The position numbers and the translations under genes were made by a program. This document shows positions 6,093-14,403 of a stretch of DNA of 15,947 nucleotides, in pieces. The notes under the pieces were generated by a model. It was not told the origin of the DNA and did not search any database. It was given only the letters and a program-made list of their open reading frames with translations. The DNA lies in NCBI GenBank assembly GCA_023428915.1, contig JAEYWL010000049.1, forward strand, positions 1 to 15,947. The letters are read 5' to 3'. Origin of the DNA: Verrucomicrobiota bacterium. GTDB taxonomy: Bacteria; Chlamydiota; Chlamydiia; Chlamydiales; JAEYWL01. How positions within the stretch are numbered: the first letter of the stretch is position 1; the number at the start of each line of letters is the position of its first letter.

Positions 6093-8423
6093 TTATATAT
6101 TCCACTTAGATAAAAAATTACGGACTTTAACTTTTAAACTTTTTGAGTTACTATCTTTATTTGTTTCAGGTTTGCCAGTTACCCTATTTCCATGCGACTC
6201 TATACTTTCAAAGAAAGAGACTTCACCTGTACTAACATCATACATACCGCCTGCAATAGCAATGACTCCTTCGCGGACTAATTTATCTAATGTGGCGCTA
6301 TTTTTTCGGATTTCCTGAATGGTTTGCATGACATTGCGGTAAGCGACCTCGTTATAGTACTCTGTCTTTTGCTCGTCAGGAAGTTCTGTAAAAGATTTGC
6401 CGCTGCCATTAATGGCTTTTTGAATTTTAACAATTAGGCAGTCCAAGTTCTTGCAACCGGTAATCTCTTCAGCTGTTTTATGGTTGGTAATTAAGTCTAC
6501 AGAGGCTTTCACAGCGCCGCAGGAAGTGTGGCCCAATACTAATATAAGCTTGGCTCCAGCTATGGCGCAGCTATACTCCATGCTGCCTAACACTTCAGGG
6601 CTGACCACATTGCCCGCAATCCGTACACTAAACACATCCCCCAAACTTAAGTCGAAGACAATTTCAATAGGTGCTCGCGAGTCGATACAGCTTAAAACTA
6701 CCGCCATTGGAAATTGCCCGACTGCTGTAGCTGATAATTGGCGATTTAAATTGCGCGTAAGGCGCACTCCCTCGCGAAAACGTTGATTGCCATCATAAAG
6801 AACTTCTAATACACGGCGCGGTGTTAGATGCTCTTGCATTTCCCTCGTGCTGAAATCGACATACTGAATGCGATCTTCAAGCCGGGGGTATTTGTCTTTA
6901 AAACCAGCGAGGCTGACTCTAACTCCATGGCTTTTGGCGGTCTTATTTTGAAAGTCGTGAATAAGGTCTAAAATATCCGGATCGATGTAATCGGTGGTTG
7001 TGGCATCAATAAGAACATGTCCTCCCCGTGGAATTTTATACAAAGAAGCCTCTAGCGCTGCCCTATTGAAAAAGCTCACTTGATTAGGCAGTTCAATGTG
7101 CAGCACTTCATCGCCTGTAGCATGCTTTTCCATAATTTTTTTTATGGGCCTTCTAATGTTGCTTTGCAGAATAAACCATATTGCAGTAGCTAAGCCGATC
7201 AATACCCCAATTAATAAATCCGTAAAAACAATGGCTAAAACGGTAAAAATAAAGGGAAGGAATTGGTACCTCCCTTCGCGCCACATCTGCATAATAATTT
7301 GGGGGCTTGCCAGCTTGATACCGGTCACAAGCAATATGGCTGCTAAGGACGCTAGAGGGATTTTGTTTAAGAGAGTAGGAATAAATAACACGCTGCCGAA
7401 AAGTAATATGCCATGCCAAACTGTGCTTATCTTTGTTTTACCTCCGGCATTTACATTTACTGAACTTCGTACAATCACACTGGTAATTGGCAAAGCGCCC
7501 AAAAACCCTGCCAGCAAATTTCCAGCTCCCTGCGCCAGTAATTCTCGGTTCGGGGGGCTTGCACGCTGCAGGGGGTCGATCTTATCAATTGCTTCTAAGT
7601 TCAACAACGTTTCCAATGAGGCAACGGCAGCAATTGTCACCGCAGCCATATAAAACTCCAGTTTATTCCACAAACTAAAGTCCGGGAATATGAAAAAACT
7701 AAATGTTTCTTTAAGAGTCTTGGCGACCGGCACCTGTACAAAATGAGCAGATTGCAAAGCCCATGTATCGCTTCCGGCTTCAAATAAATACGCCAATAAC
7801 ATCCCTAAAAGTACAACTATAACAGGCGATGGCACAAGAGAGTTTTTTAATGCGGGAACCCTATCCCATAGTAATAAAAACCCTAAAGATAATAAGCCGA
7901 TAACCGCTGCCCCGTAATGGAAATCAAAAAGAGTATGGAATAAAGTACTCAGAGTATTGTAGTCATCCATCTGTAAAAATGTGCTGCTGCCGATAGGATC
8001 TTCATCACGGCCAAGCACGTGAGGGATTTGCTTTAAAATTAATAGTATCCCTATGGCCGCAAGCAAACCTTTAATGACACTGGATGGAAAAAATAACGCT
8101 ATAAAACCTAGCTGGCTGATGCTGAATATAATTTGAATTACGCCGGCAACGAGCACGGCCGCTAAAAAAATCTCAAATGAGCCTAAACTTTGTATCTGGC
8201 TTGCAACTACTGCTGCAAGTCCTGCAGCCGGACCGCTGACACTGGTACTAGAGCCGCTAAGCATTCCAACAATAATTCCGCCAATAATCCCTGCTAAAAT
8301 GCCAGAAAAGAGAGGTGCATTGGAAGCCAATGCCACACCTAAGCAAAGGGGCAGGGCAACAAAAAATACTACAAGACCGGCTAAAAGGTCGTCTTTAATA
8401 CTCTTAGTGAGAGAATTATTCAT
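6093..8423 (-). CDS. SulP-family anion transporter fused to STAS and beta-carbonic anhydrase
   Basis: 776 aa in three parts. The SulP membrane domain (about 8-425) has the typical start DDLLAGLVVFFVALPLCLGV, SGPAAGLAAVV, and the ASLETLLNLEAIDK segment. A STAS domain spans about 436-525. A beta-class carbonic anhydrase domain (about 535-740) has a complete active site: C579, D581 and R583 in CIDSRAP, and H632 and C635 in GHTSCGAV. The fusion suggests bicarbonate uptake coupled to CO2/HCO3- interconversion at the inner face of the membrane; sulfate transport is the alternative. A strong Shine-Dalgarno (AAGGAGG on the minus strand, 8431-8437) supports the start. It is divergent from the amine oxidase gene. 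Confidence 0.95.
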   Translation of the reverse strand: MNNSLTKSIKDDLLAGLVVFFVALPLCLGVALASNAPLFSGILAGIIGGIIVGMLSGSSTSVSGPAAGLAAVVASQIQSLGSFEIFLAAVLVAGVIQIIFSISQLGFIALFFPSSVIKGLLAAIGILLILKQIPHVLGRDEDPIGSSTFLQMDDYNTLSTLFHTLFDFHYGAAVIGLLSLGFLLLWDRVPALKNSLVPSPVIVVLLGMLLAYLFEAGSDTWALQSAHFVQVPVAKTLKETFSFFIFPDFSLWNKLEFYMAAVTIAAVASLETLLNLEAIDKIDPLQRASPPNRELLAQGAGNLLAGFLGALPITSVIVRSSVNVNAGGKTKISTVWHGILLFGSVLFIPTLLNKIPLASLAAILLVTGIKLASPQIIMQMWREGRYQFLPFIFTVLAIVFTDLLIGVLIGLATAIWFILQSNIRRPIKKIMEKHATGDEVLHIELPNQVSFFNRAALEASLYKIPRGGHVLIDATTTDYIDPDILDLIHDFQNKTAKSHGVRVSLAGFKDKYPRLEDRIQYVDFSTREMQEHLTPRRVLEVLYDGNQRFREGVRLTRNLNRQLSATAVGQFPMAVVLSCIDSRAPIEIVFDLSLGDVFSVRIAGNVVSPEVLGSMEYSCAIAGAKLILVLGHTSCGAVKASVDLITNHKTAEEITGCKNLDCLIVKIQKAINGSGKSFTELPDEQKTEYYNEVAYRNVMQTIQEIRKNSATLDKLVREGVIAIAGGMYDVSTGEVSFFESIESHGNRVTGKPETNKDSNSKSLKVKVRNFLSKWNI

Positions 8424-8529
8424 ATGCAGCCTCCTTCAAGGTCTACATAGTAATAATTTTTTTGCTCACTATTTGTCCACCCGATTATTTTGCGCGTTTA
8501 AAATATTGCTTATTTTACAAACAAATCAG

Positions 8530-8542
8530 CGGATTTAATCCG
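8530..8542. promoter_or_regulatory. Palindrome CGGATT-T-AATCCG in divergent spacer
   Basis: A 13-bp odd palindrome with perfect 6-bp arms lies between the divergent SulP-CA and amine oxidase genes, just upstream of the candidate -35 of the latter. Size and placement suit a regulator site; no regulator is identified. Confidence 0.35.
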
Positions 8543-8545
8543 GCC

Positions 8546-8573
8546 TTGGTATAGATCACTATTTCGTTATAGT
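8546..8573 (+). promoter_or_regulatory. Candidate promoter of amine oxidase gene with overlapping dyad
   Basis: TTGGTA (8546-8551) and TATAGT (8568-8573) are 16 bp apart and match consensus at 4/6 and 5/6. A perfect 7-bp dyad, TCACTAT-TTCGTT-ATAGTGA (8556-8575), spans the spacer and the -10, a typical position for a repressor operator. The start codon at 8594 is preceded by GAGG only 4 nt away. Confidence 0.45.
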
Positions 8574-8593
8574 GAAATTGAACATGAGGCATA

Positions 8594-10036
8594 ATGACAC
8601 ACTTCCTGCAATCATTAACTTTGGGGCTGATATTACTCATGACTACTAGCAATTCGCCTGGTGCCCATTCTAACAATTCTAAAAAAGTGGTGGTTATTGG
8701 TGCCGGCATTGCTGGATTAACCACAGCACATCGCCTGTACCAGCAAGAAATTGATGTAGATCTTTACGAAGCTCGTGAAAGAGCTGGCGGACGAATTTTT
8801 TCTGCCATTTTGAATGACAAAATCGTCGAACTAGGCGGACACAACCTTTCTGACGGGGGTGAGGCTGTTAATATTTTGAAACTCGTACAAGAATTCAATC
8901 TTGAACTAGAGACGGCCAATATTCTTCTAGATCATCATTTCTTAAATGAGTCTGAATTCCTTTCGGCTAACAAGCTGTTAAAAGACAAAAATTACAATCC
9001 GGAGACTCTGAGACAACAACTCGATCACTTTGCTTCACAAGCTGCGAACATGAAAGAAGTGCTGGATCAATTTTTAAGTGAGCAGGAACCGCTCTATAAA
9101 TTATTAGCTGTAAGGCTTGCGGCTTTTGAAGGAGCCTCGCTTGAACAACTTTCCTCTCATTATATTGTCACCTTATACCATCTATTATTGGGTGGAACCT
9201 GCTTAGCCCACCAAGGAAATAGTGAAGGCGATAGCTATTTAGAACTCACTCATATTAAAAATGGCAATGCCTTCCTGCCAGAAAAAATTGCTAAGACTCT
9301 GGGTTCACGAGTTCATCTTAACATGCCTCTTCAAGAAATGGCGGTTAATAAGAACGGAGAATATCAACTGACGTTTACAAATAACGAAACTATAAAGGCA
9401 GATATTGTAGTCCTGGCAATCCCCTGTTCAGTTTTCTCTGATATTAAATTCACTGAAAATTGTATCCCAAAAGAGCAATTAGAACTGATTAGAAGCGTCC
9501 CATACGGAACAAATGCTAAACTCATACTCCCCTTCTCAACTCCTCCAGACAAAAGGGTACTCATAAATGAGCAAGTCATTTGCTATTATGATCCAAGATG
9601 CAGTGTATCAACTGTTTATTTTACAGGGAAAAGCAGCTGTTTTTCACAGGCAAACATTGCACATTGTTACTCACAAGCTCGCACTTTACTAGAGAGTGGA
9701 TCTGAAAATGTTTGTCCGCCATTTACACTCCCACAATATGCATTGGATAAAAATTTTCTCTCTTACACTATACCCATAGGTTATAGCTGGCCTTGCGACC
9801 CTTATGTCAAAGGATCCTATTCCTATGTACCCCCTGGGCTTGAAGAGTGGTTGAGAACAACTATTGAACTGGACGGAATTACCTATAAAAAGCTATTTAA
9901 TCCCATAGCCAATACACTTTATTTTGCCGGGGAACACGCTTCAATCTTATTGGACGCTCCTGGAACTATAGAAGCTGCCTGCGAGTCTGGTGAAAGAGTC
10001 GCAAAAGCTATTTTGGGTTCATTAAATTGCCCGTAA
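8594..10036 (+). CDS. Flavin-dependent amine oxidase family protein
   Basis: 480 aa. The FAD-binding Rossmann motif VVVIGAGIAGLTTAHRL is at about 33-49, followed by the acidic strand end and second signature YEARERAGGRI at about 59-69. The C-terminal FAD-contact motif is TLYFAGEHASILLDAPGTIE near 440-460. This is the monoamine oxidase/tryptophan monooxygenase/phytoene desaturase-like superfamily; the amine is unknown. The first 25 residues are hydrophobic with Ser/Thr/Pro after them and could be an export leader, but there is almost no positive charge in front, so export is uncertain. Its 3' end overlaps the convergent nucleosidase gene by 118 bp. Confidence 0.85.
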   Translation: MTHFLQSLTLGLILLMTTSNSPGAHSNNSKKVVVIGAGIAGLTTAHRLYQQEIDVDLYEARERAGGRIFSAILNDKIVELGGHNLSDGGEAVNILKLVQEFNLELETANILLDHHFLNESEFLSANKLLKDKNYNPETLRQQLDHFASQAANMKEVLDQFLSEQEPLYKLLAVRLAAFEGASLEQLSSHYIVTLYHLLLGGTCLAHQGNSEGDSYLELTHIKNGNAFLPEKIAKTLGSRVHLNMPLQEMAVNKNGEYQLTFTNNETIKADIVVLAIPCSVFSDIKFTENCIPKEQLELIRSVPYGTNAKLILPFSTPPDKRVLINEQVICYYDPRCSVSTVYFTGKSSCFSQANIAHCYSQARTLLESGSENVCPPFTLPQYALDKNFLSYTIPIGYSWPCDPYVKGSYSYVPPGLEEWLRTTIELDGITYKKLFNPIANTLYFAGEHASILLDAPGTIEAACESGERVAKAILGSLNCP

Positions 10037-10836
10037 AGATTTTTGATAATTCCTTCTGAATAGACGCCAGCAATCTCTTGAATGAATTTTTTCACATCTG
10101 CAGAAATATGCTGCCGATTTGCGTAATCTGAAATGGTCCTTATTACCACAAAAGGAATCTTATACTCGTAGCATACTTGTGCTATGCCAGCCCCTTCCAT
10201 TTCTACGCATAGAGATTTAGGCAATAGTTCTTTCAAGCGCAATTTATCCGCATCCTTAGAAATTACTTGATCTCCTGTAACTATTTGCCCAATCACAACC
10301 TTTGGATTAGCAATAAAAAATTCACTTTTACAATTTTCCGAAATACAGTTTTCAAAATCATTTTCTAAAAAAACTTTAGAACTGTTTAAGGCAAACTGCA
10401 CTAGCAAAGGATCAGAATAGCATTCTTTAATATGCAAAAGGGGAATTGCAAATCGCTCGCAAAATGGACGTGCATCCATATCATGCTGCACTAGTGAATT
10501 AGCTATAACTATATCACCAACGTTTAATTGTGTGTCCAAGGCCCCTGCAACACCAATAAACACAATCTGATCCACCATAAATTCGATGATTAGATTTACT
10601 GCAGTAATAGCTGCAGCGACCTTGCCTATTTTTGCAGCAACCAGCACGGTATCCTGGCCATATAGCAGCCCCCTATAATACTTTCTACCGCCAAGCTCTT
10701 GCATTATTGGATTTTCCATAAGTTCCAATACATTTCCCATTTCGCAAGGCACAGCACATACCAAACCAGTTGTTTTAGCGTTTACTATTTGTACCAAGAG
10801 AAGGAAAACAATTAAAAAAACTCTGCAGCTATTCAT
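9919..10836 (-). CDS. mtnN: MTA/SAH nucleosidase with signal peptide
   Basis: 305 aa from the ATG at 10836; a GTG at 10848 would add four residues but leaves the leader weaker. Residues 1-20 (MNSCRVFLIVFLLLVQIVNA) are a convincing signal peptide, unusual for this normally cytosolic enzyme. The PNP/UDP fold follows: E32 in CEMGN, FIGVAGALDTQLNVGDIVIA, VTGDQVI, E212 and E214 in VEMEGAG, and D237 in SDYAN. These match the catalytic Glu, ribose-binding Glu and catalytic Asp of MtnN. It should hydrolyse methylthioadenosine and S-adenosylhomocysteine to adenine and the thioribose. The last 35 residues are beyond the usual domain and are encoded antisense to the conserved end of the amine oxidase. 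Confidence 0.88.
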   Translation of the reverse strand: MNSCRVFLIVFLLLVQIVNAKTTGLVCAVPCEMGNVLELMENPIMQELGGRKYYRGLLYGQDTVLVAAKIGKVAAAITAVNLIIEFMVDQIVFIGVAGALDTQLNVGDIVIANSLVQHDMDARPFCERFAIPLLHIKECYSDPLLVQFALNSSKVFLENDFENCISENCKSEFFIANPKVVIGQIVTGDQVISKDADKLRLKELLPKSLCVEMEGAGIAQVCYEYKIPFVVIRTISDYANRQHISADVKKFIQEIAGVYSEGIIKNLYGQFNEPKIAFATLSPDSQAASIVPGASNKIEACSPAK

Positions 10837-10858
10837 CTTCTTGCCCACTTATAACAAG

Positions 10859-10873
10859 CTAATTTACAATTAG
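10859..10873. promoter_or_regulatory. Dyad CTAATT-TAC-AATTAG between mtnN and AKR gene
   Basis: Perfect 6-bp arms with a 3-nt centre lie in the 50-62 bp divergent spacer, and a further CTAAT follows at 10878-10882. It could be an operator shared by both promoters. No clean -35/-10 pair was found here. Confidence 0.3.
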
Positions 10874-10898
10874 ATTCTAATATTGATTTGGAGAAACT

Positions 10899-11900
10899 AT
10901 GAAATATAGAAAACTGGGAAAAAATGGGCCACAAGTTTCTGCTCTTGGTTTAGGCTGCATGGGAATGACAGCTAGCTATGGACCTACTGATAACCTTACC
11001 TCGATACAGGTAATTCAACGGGCTTATGAACAAGGGGTAAGCTTTTTTGATACAGCTGACATGTATGGCAACGGCGAAAACGAGCAGCTAGTTGGAAAGG
11101 CTATTCAACCATTCAGAAATAAAATCACTCTTGCTACCAAGTGCGGCATTAAAATTATTGATGGCGAACATTACATTGACAATACCGCGAGCTATATCAA
11201 ACAAGCCTGCGAAAGCAGTTTAAAAAGATTGGGGGTTGACCACATAGATCTTTATTATCTGCATCGTTACAATCCTGAAATTCCCTTAGAAGAATCAATG
11301 AACGCCCTTCTCGATTTAGTCGAGGCTGGAAAAGTAAATTTTATTGGCCTTTCGGAGATCGATGCGGATGTGCTTGAAGCAGCTCATAAAGTCCTCGGCG
11401 ATAAATTAATCGCTTTGCAAACAGAATACTCCATCGCGAACTCCACATTTGCTGAAAGGCTCTTACCAGTTTGCCGCAAGCTAGGAGTTGCATTTGTACC
11501 CTATAGTCCCATAGGAAGGGGTTTGTTATCTGGAAAACTCTCCCATACACAACAACTTAAAGAAAGCCAGGCACTGGAATTTCGGGTGTTCTTACCGCAA
11601 TTTCAAGAAAACGCATTTTCACATAACCTGCAGCTTGTAAAGACCTTGGGGCAAATTGCAGATAAAAAACACATTACACTTTCACAACTAGCTCTATCTT
11701 GGCTGCTGGCACAGGGAGAGGATATTATTCCAATTCCTGGAACAAAAAAGCCTGCTTATCTCGACGAAAATCTAGCTGCTGTAAACATTACCTTAGATTC
11801 CGAGGAGCTTGCACATGTTGAAGCTGCTAGAAAAGCCCACCCCATTCAAGGTGAACGTTACCCCGAAGTTCTCATGAAATTATTTAACTTAACAGTCTGA
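10899..11900 (+). CDS. Aldo/keto reductase
   Basis: 333 aa, standard length. The N-terminal signature KLGKNGPQVSALGLGCMGM leads the TIM barrel, and the catalytic tetrad is complete: D51 and Y56 in DTADMYG, K81 in LATKCG, and H122 in YYLHRYNP. NADPH-site features near the C-terminus include IPIPGTKKPAYLDENLAA. The closest general match is the AKR13-type group of single-domain NADPH-dependent carbonyl reductases; the physiological aldehyde or ketone is unknown. GGAG precedes the ATG by 5 bp. The asd gene follows after 30 bp without a visible terminator, so the two are probably cotranscribed. Confidence 0.92.
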   Translation: MKYRKLGKNGPQVSALGLGCMGMTASYGPTDNLTSIQVIQRAYEQGVSFFDTADMYGNGENEQLVGKAIQPFRNKITLATKCGIKIIDGEHYIDNTASYIKQACESSLKRLGVDHIDLYYLHRYNPEIPLEESMNALLDLVEAGKVNFIGLSEIDADVLEAAHKVLGDKLIALQTEYSIANSTFAERLLPVCRKLGVAFVPYSPIGRGLLSGKLSHTQQLKESQALEFRVFLPQFQENAFSHNLQLVKTLGQIADKKHITLSQLALSWLLAQGEDIIPIPGTKKPAYLDENLAAVNITLDSEELAHVEAARKAHPIQGERYPEVLMKLFNLTV

Positions 11901-11930
11901 ATCAAATCTTTAACGATACAGAAATTTATT

Positions 11931-12977
11931 ATGATGAAAAAAATTGCAGTTGGGATTCTTGGCGCTACCGGAATGGTCGGCCAAAAATTTGTTGAGCTCC
12001 TTATCTCCCACCCATGGTTTGAAATTACGGCCCTGGCCGCTTCCGACCGATCTGCCGGAAGGAGCTTTCAAGACGCTGCAAATTGGCGCATGGCCGCTCC
12101 CCTGCCGGAAAAAATTGCCAGCATGCCTATAAGGCCTTGTGAGCCATCGCTCCCCTGCGATCTGGTATTTTCTGCGCTTGATTCAAGCGTTGCGGGTGGA
12201 ATCGAAGAGGAATTTGCTAAGGCCGGCTACCTGGTAGTTTCGAATTGCAGCAGTCACCGGATGGCTTCTCACGTTCCTCTCATAGTGCCAGAAATAAATG
12301 CCGACCATTTACGGCTAATTGAGCAACAACCCTATGGTAAAGGGGCCATCATCACCAACCCAAACTGCTCAGTCGCCGGTATTGCCCTAGCTTTAAAACC
12401 CCTGCTGGATAAATGGGGTATCGCTGCAGTACATATAGTGACGTTGCAAGCTCTATCAGGAGCCGGTTATCCTGGAATTCCAAGCACGGATATCCTTGAC
12501 AATGTGATTCCCTATATTGCTGGCGAAGAAGCCAAAGTGGAAACTGAACCCTTAAAAATCATGGGCTCCTATCAAAACAATAGCATTACCCTTTACCCTA
12601 TGCGTATAAGCGCCCACTGCAACCGGGTGCCGGTCGCAGATGGGCACTTAGCTTGCATTTCCGTTAAGCTTAACTGCAGGGCAGGTTCTGAAGAAATAAT
12701 CACAGCCTGGCAAGCCTTCAGAAGCGAACCGCAAGTATTAGAGCTGCCTTCGGCCCCTAAAACCCCTCTTGTTTATTTAGAAAATGAAAAACATCCCCAG
12801 CCTAAAATTCATCGCACTTTGGGGGAAGGAATGAGCGTGGCGATCGGCAGATTAAGAGCTTGTTCCTTGCTTGACTGGAAGTTCGCCCTTCTATCGCATA
12901 ATGTCATCAGGGGGGCAGCAGGATGCGCCCTGCTCAATGCAGAATTATTGGTTAAAAAAGGCTATCTCAAATGTTAA
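11931..12977 (+). CDS. asd: Aspartate-semialdehyde dehydrogenase (archaeal/fungal-type subgroup)
   Basis: 348 aa. The NADP-binding motif is GILGATGMVGQKFVELL (8-24), the catalytic nucleophile is C146 in ITNPNCSVAG, LQALSGAGYPG lies at 172-182, and the general base is H239 in NRVPVADGH with R232. It reduces aspartyl phosphate to aspartate semialdehyde, the branch point to lysine/diaminopimelate, threonine and methionine. The insert layout and the SGAGYPG motif point to the archaeal/yeast-type subgroup rather than the E. coli Asd type. There are two Met codons at the start and no clear Shine-Dalgarno, so reinitiation from the upstream AKR gene is plausible. No other gene of the aspartate pathway is in view. 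Confidence 0.9.
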   Translation: MMKKIAVGILGATGMVGQKFVELLISHPWFEITALAASDRSAGRSFQDAANWRMAAPLPEKIASMPIRPCEPSLPCDLVFSALDSSVAGGIEEEFAKAGYLVVSNCSSHRMASHVPLIVPEINADHLRLIEQQPYGKGAIITNPNCSVAGIALALKPLLDKWGIAAVHIVTLQALSGAGYPGIPSTDILDNVIPYIAGEEAKVETEPLKIMGSYQNNSITLYPMRISAHCNRVPVADGHLACISVKLNCRAGSEEIITAWQAFRSEPQVLELPSAPKTPLVYLENEKHPQPKIHRTLGEGMSVAIGRLRACSLLDWKFALLSHNVIRGAAGCALLNAELLVKKGYLKC

Positions 12978-12978
12978 A

Positions 12979-12999
12979 AACTGCCTTCATTTGTCAGTT
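12979..12999 (-). terminator. Weak terminator-like hairpin downstream of PhyH gene
   Basis: On the minus strand AACTG and CAGTT form a 5-bp stem over an 11-nt loop, ending in TTTTT just as it reaches the asd stop region. It is placed correctly to end the PhyH transcript, but the stem is short. Confidence 0.25.
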
Positions 13000-13029
13000 A
13001 CCTGCATTTTAAAAGATTTTAAACAGCTT

Positions 13030-14130
13030 CTAAAATCCCAGCAAAGATTCACCCAATGGCGTTAATTGAATTTCAGGCTGAGTATAATCGGGGTCTTCAA
13101 AATATTGCTTAAACTCTTCCTTAATGTGATCAGCGGTTGATTTAAGTTCGGGATATGCGGGGTTATGCCCTGTAGAAATCCCTCTATTAAAAGCTTCGGC
13201 CCTGAGGATTTTTCCCTCTTCTGTCAAACGAGCTTTGGGCACATAACATAGATAACCTACCATCCTGACTTTAGAGGGATGGCTATATGGCCTGTCTGCA
13301 CTCGCATGTTGGTTCCAATGGATCGTGCGGGAATCCCATAAAATGAGCGAGCCGCGAGGGGCTGTTACATGCTTCTTCTCATAGGGTTGGCTTTGGCCTG
13401 CTGTATGACTAAAAAACTGCTCTAAATAGGCATCTCTGGCTTCTCCCCTTTCAGCTTGATCGGCAATCTGCTCATTGATCATTTCCAGTTGCGGTGCAAA
13501 CTCATTAAAGCGCAGATGAGATCTGGGAATACAATAGAAACCCCCATCACCGGCAAAAGAATCTTCAAATAAGAATTGCCCTTGTACGGTATAGGGTTGA
13601 GTTTTAAGCAATGACTCGCTTACAAAGTCTTGGGGAGGATTATTGCTGTGGATGTGGTTTTCATGGTTTCGTAAAAAACCTTGGTCGACATGCGGCCAAG
13701 GTTTAATATAGCCCTCCCGAATTTCAGGCGGGCACATAATTCCCATGCCATCCATACTGACAATTAGATCGCATGTATTCCACAGTTGCGCAAAAATATC
13801 TACAATGCGCGGATCCTGCCTTAAGTCCCACATGACTTGAATTTGCCCTGCAGGTCCTGCAAAAATGCCCATGTTGCCATGTTTTGGAAAGGCCTCCCGC
13901 CAATTGCTTCTGTCATCCAGCCGGCAATCCGGCCAGGCTTTCTCGATAAACTCATGCCAAACGCGTTGATATAGCAATTCCGTTTCCGACCTAGAAAGCA
14001 CCTCAGGAATTACACAATACCCTTGCTCTTCCAAATCTTTTAAATACAAGGCAATGGCTGCAGGATATGCATTTGCCATTAGCGGGAATAGTGCAACAAT
14101 GCCTAATAAAAATATAAACTTACCTTTCAT
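13030..14130 (-). CDS. PhyH-family Fe(II)/2-oxoglutarate dioxygenase with signal peptide
   Basis: 366 aa from the ATG at 14130, chosen because GGGGA lies 7 nt upstream and because it begins directly with a signal peptide (MKGKFIFLLGIVALFPLMANA). An ATG six codons earlier lacks a ribosome-binding site. The dioxygenase part starts at YLKDLEEQGYCVIPEVLS (29-46). The iron ligands are H147 and D149 in WPHVDQ and H271 in SRTIHWNQHAS; R289 in KVRMVGY is the likely 2-oxoglutarate anchor. FAGDGGFYCIPRSHLRF is a typical PhyH core segment. It should hydroxylate a small molecule or side chain; the substrate is unknown. An exported enzyme of this kind is odd because the iron and 2-oxoglutarate it needs are mainly cytosolic. 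Confidence 0.85.
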   Translation of the reverse strand: MKGKFIFLLGIVALFPLMANAYPAAIALYLKDLEEQGYCVIPEVLSRSETELLYQRVWHEFIEKAWPDCRLDDRSNWREAFPKHGNMGIFAGPAGQIQVMWDLRQDPRIVDIFAQLWNTCDLIVSMDGMGIMCPPEIREGYIKPWPHVDQGFLRNHENHIHSNNPPQDFVSESLLKTQPYTVQGQFLFEDSFAGDGGFYCIPRSHLRFNEFAPQLEMINEQIADQAERGEARDAYLEQFFSHTAGQSQPYEKKHVTAPRGSLILWDSRTIHWNQHASADRPYSHPSKVRMVGYLCYVPKARLTEEGKILRAEAFNRGISTGHNPAYPELKSTADHIKEEFKQYFEDPDYTQPEIQLTPLGESLLGF

Positions 14131-14228
14131 GATTATCCCCAAAAACATACTTGAAATTTATTAATAGCTTACTAGGATAAAGAGTAATGAAAATCTTCAA
14201 ATTTATCTACAAAAGACAATAAACATTA

Positions 14229-14235
14229 TTTTAAA
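14229..14235 (+). repeat. Left direct repeat TTTTAAA flanking the MITE
   Basis: TTTTAAA here and at 14404-14410 stand in the same orientation immediately outside the inverted termini CCC...GGG. They look like a 7-bp target-site duplication, although the motif is so AT-rich that part of the match may reflect target preference. Confidence 0.55.
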
Positions 14236-14403
14236 CCCAACTTGCTACCTTATAATAAGTCATATTCGAAAGTTTTTTCTCTCTAAGAGCTCGCAAAAAT
14301 CAGTGGGCCATATTATTAATATGACCCACTGATTTTCAAGGCTTCGTGCGAGCTCTTAGAGGAAAAGAACTCGAATCTGACTCTTAGAAGGTAGCAAGTC
14401 GGG
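14236..14403. mobile_element. 168-bp foldback MITE
   Basis: Nearly the whole element is one inverted repeat. The outer arms (14236-14294 and 14348-14403) start CCC[A/G]ACTTGCTACCTT and end in a perfect 14-bp match CTCTAAGAGCTCGC. Between them sits a second hairpin (14296-14336): a 12-bp arm AAAATCAGTGGG, one mismatch, then CATATTA around a single T. It has no coding capacity, and TTTTAAA flanks both sides. Its ends resemble the IS-like repeats at the window borders (CCCAAGTTG), so a related transposase could move it. It lies between the PhyH promoter and the HAD stop, and as RNA would form a strong bidirectional terminator-like structure. Confidence 0.8.

Noticed and set aside
6451..6786. 111-codon open frame antisense to the carbonic anhydrase domain
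   Set aside because: Lies opposite conserved catalytic motifs and has no independent support.
7096..7653. 185-codon open frame on the plus strand inside the SulP-CA gene
   Set aside because: It is antisense to conserved SulP membrane helices, has no ribosome-binding site or recognisable domain, and is explained by the coding strand's composition.
12871..13065. 64-codon frame over the end of asd and the start of the convergent spacer
   Set aside because: Overlaps asd in another frame and then the PhyH gene's 3' end; no ribosome site or homology.
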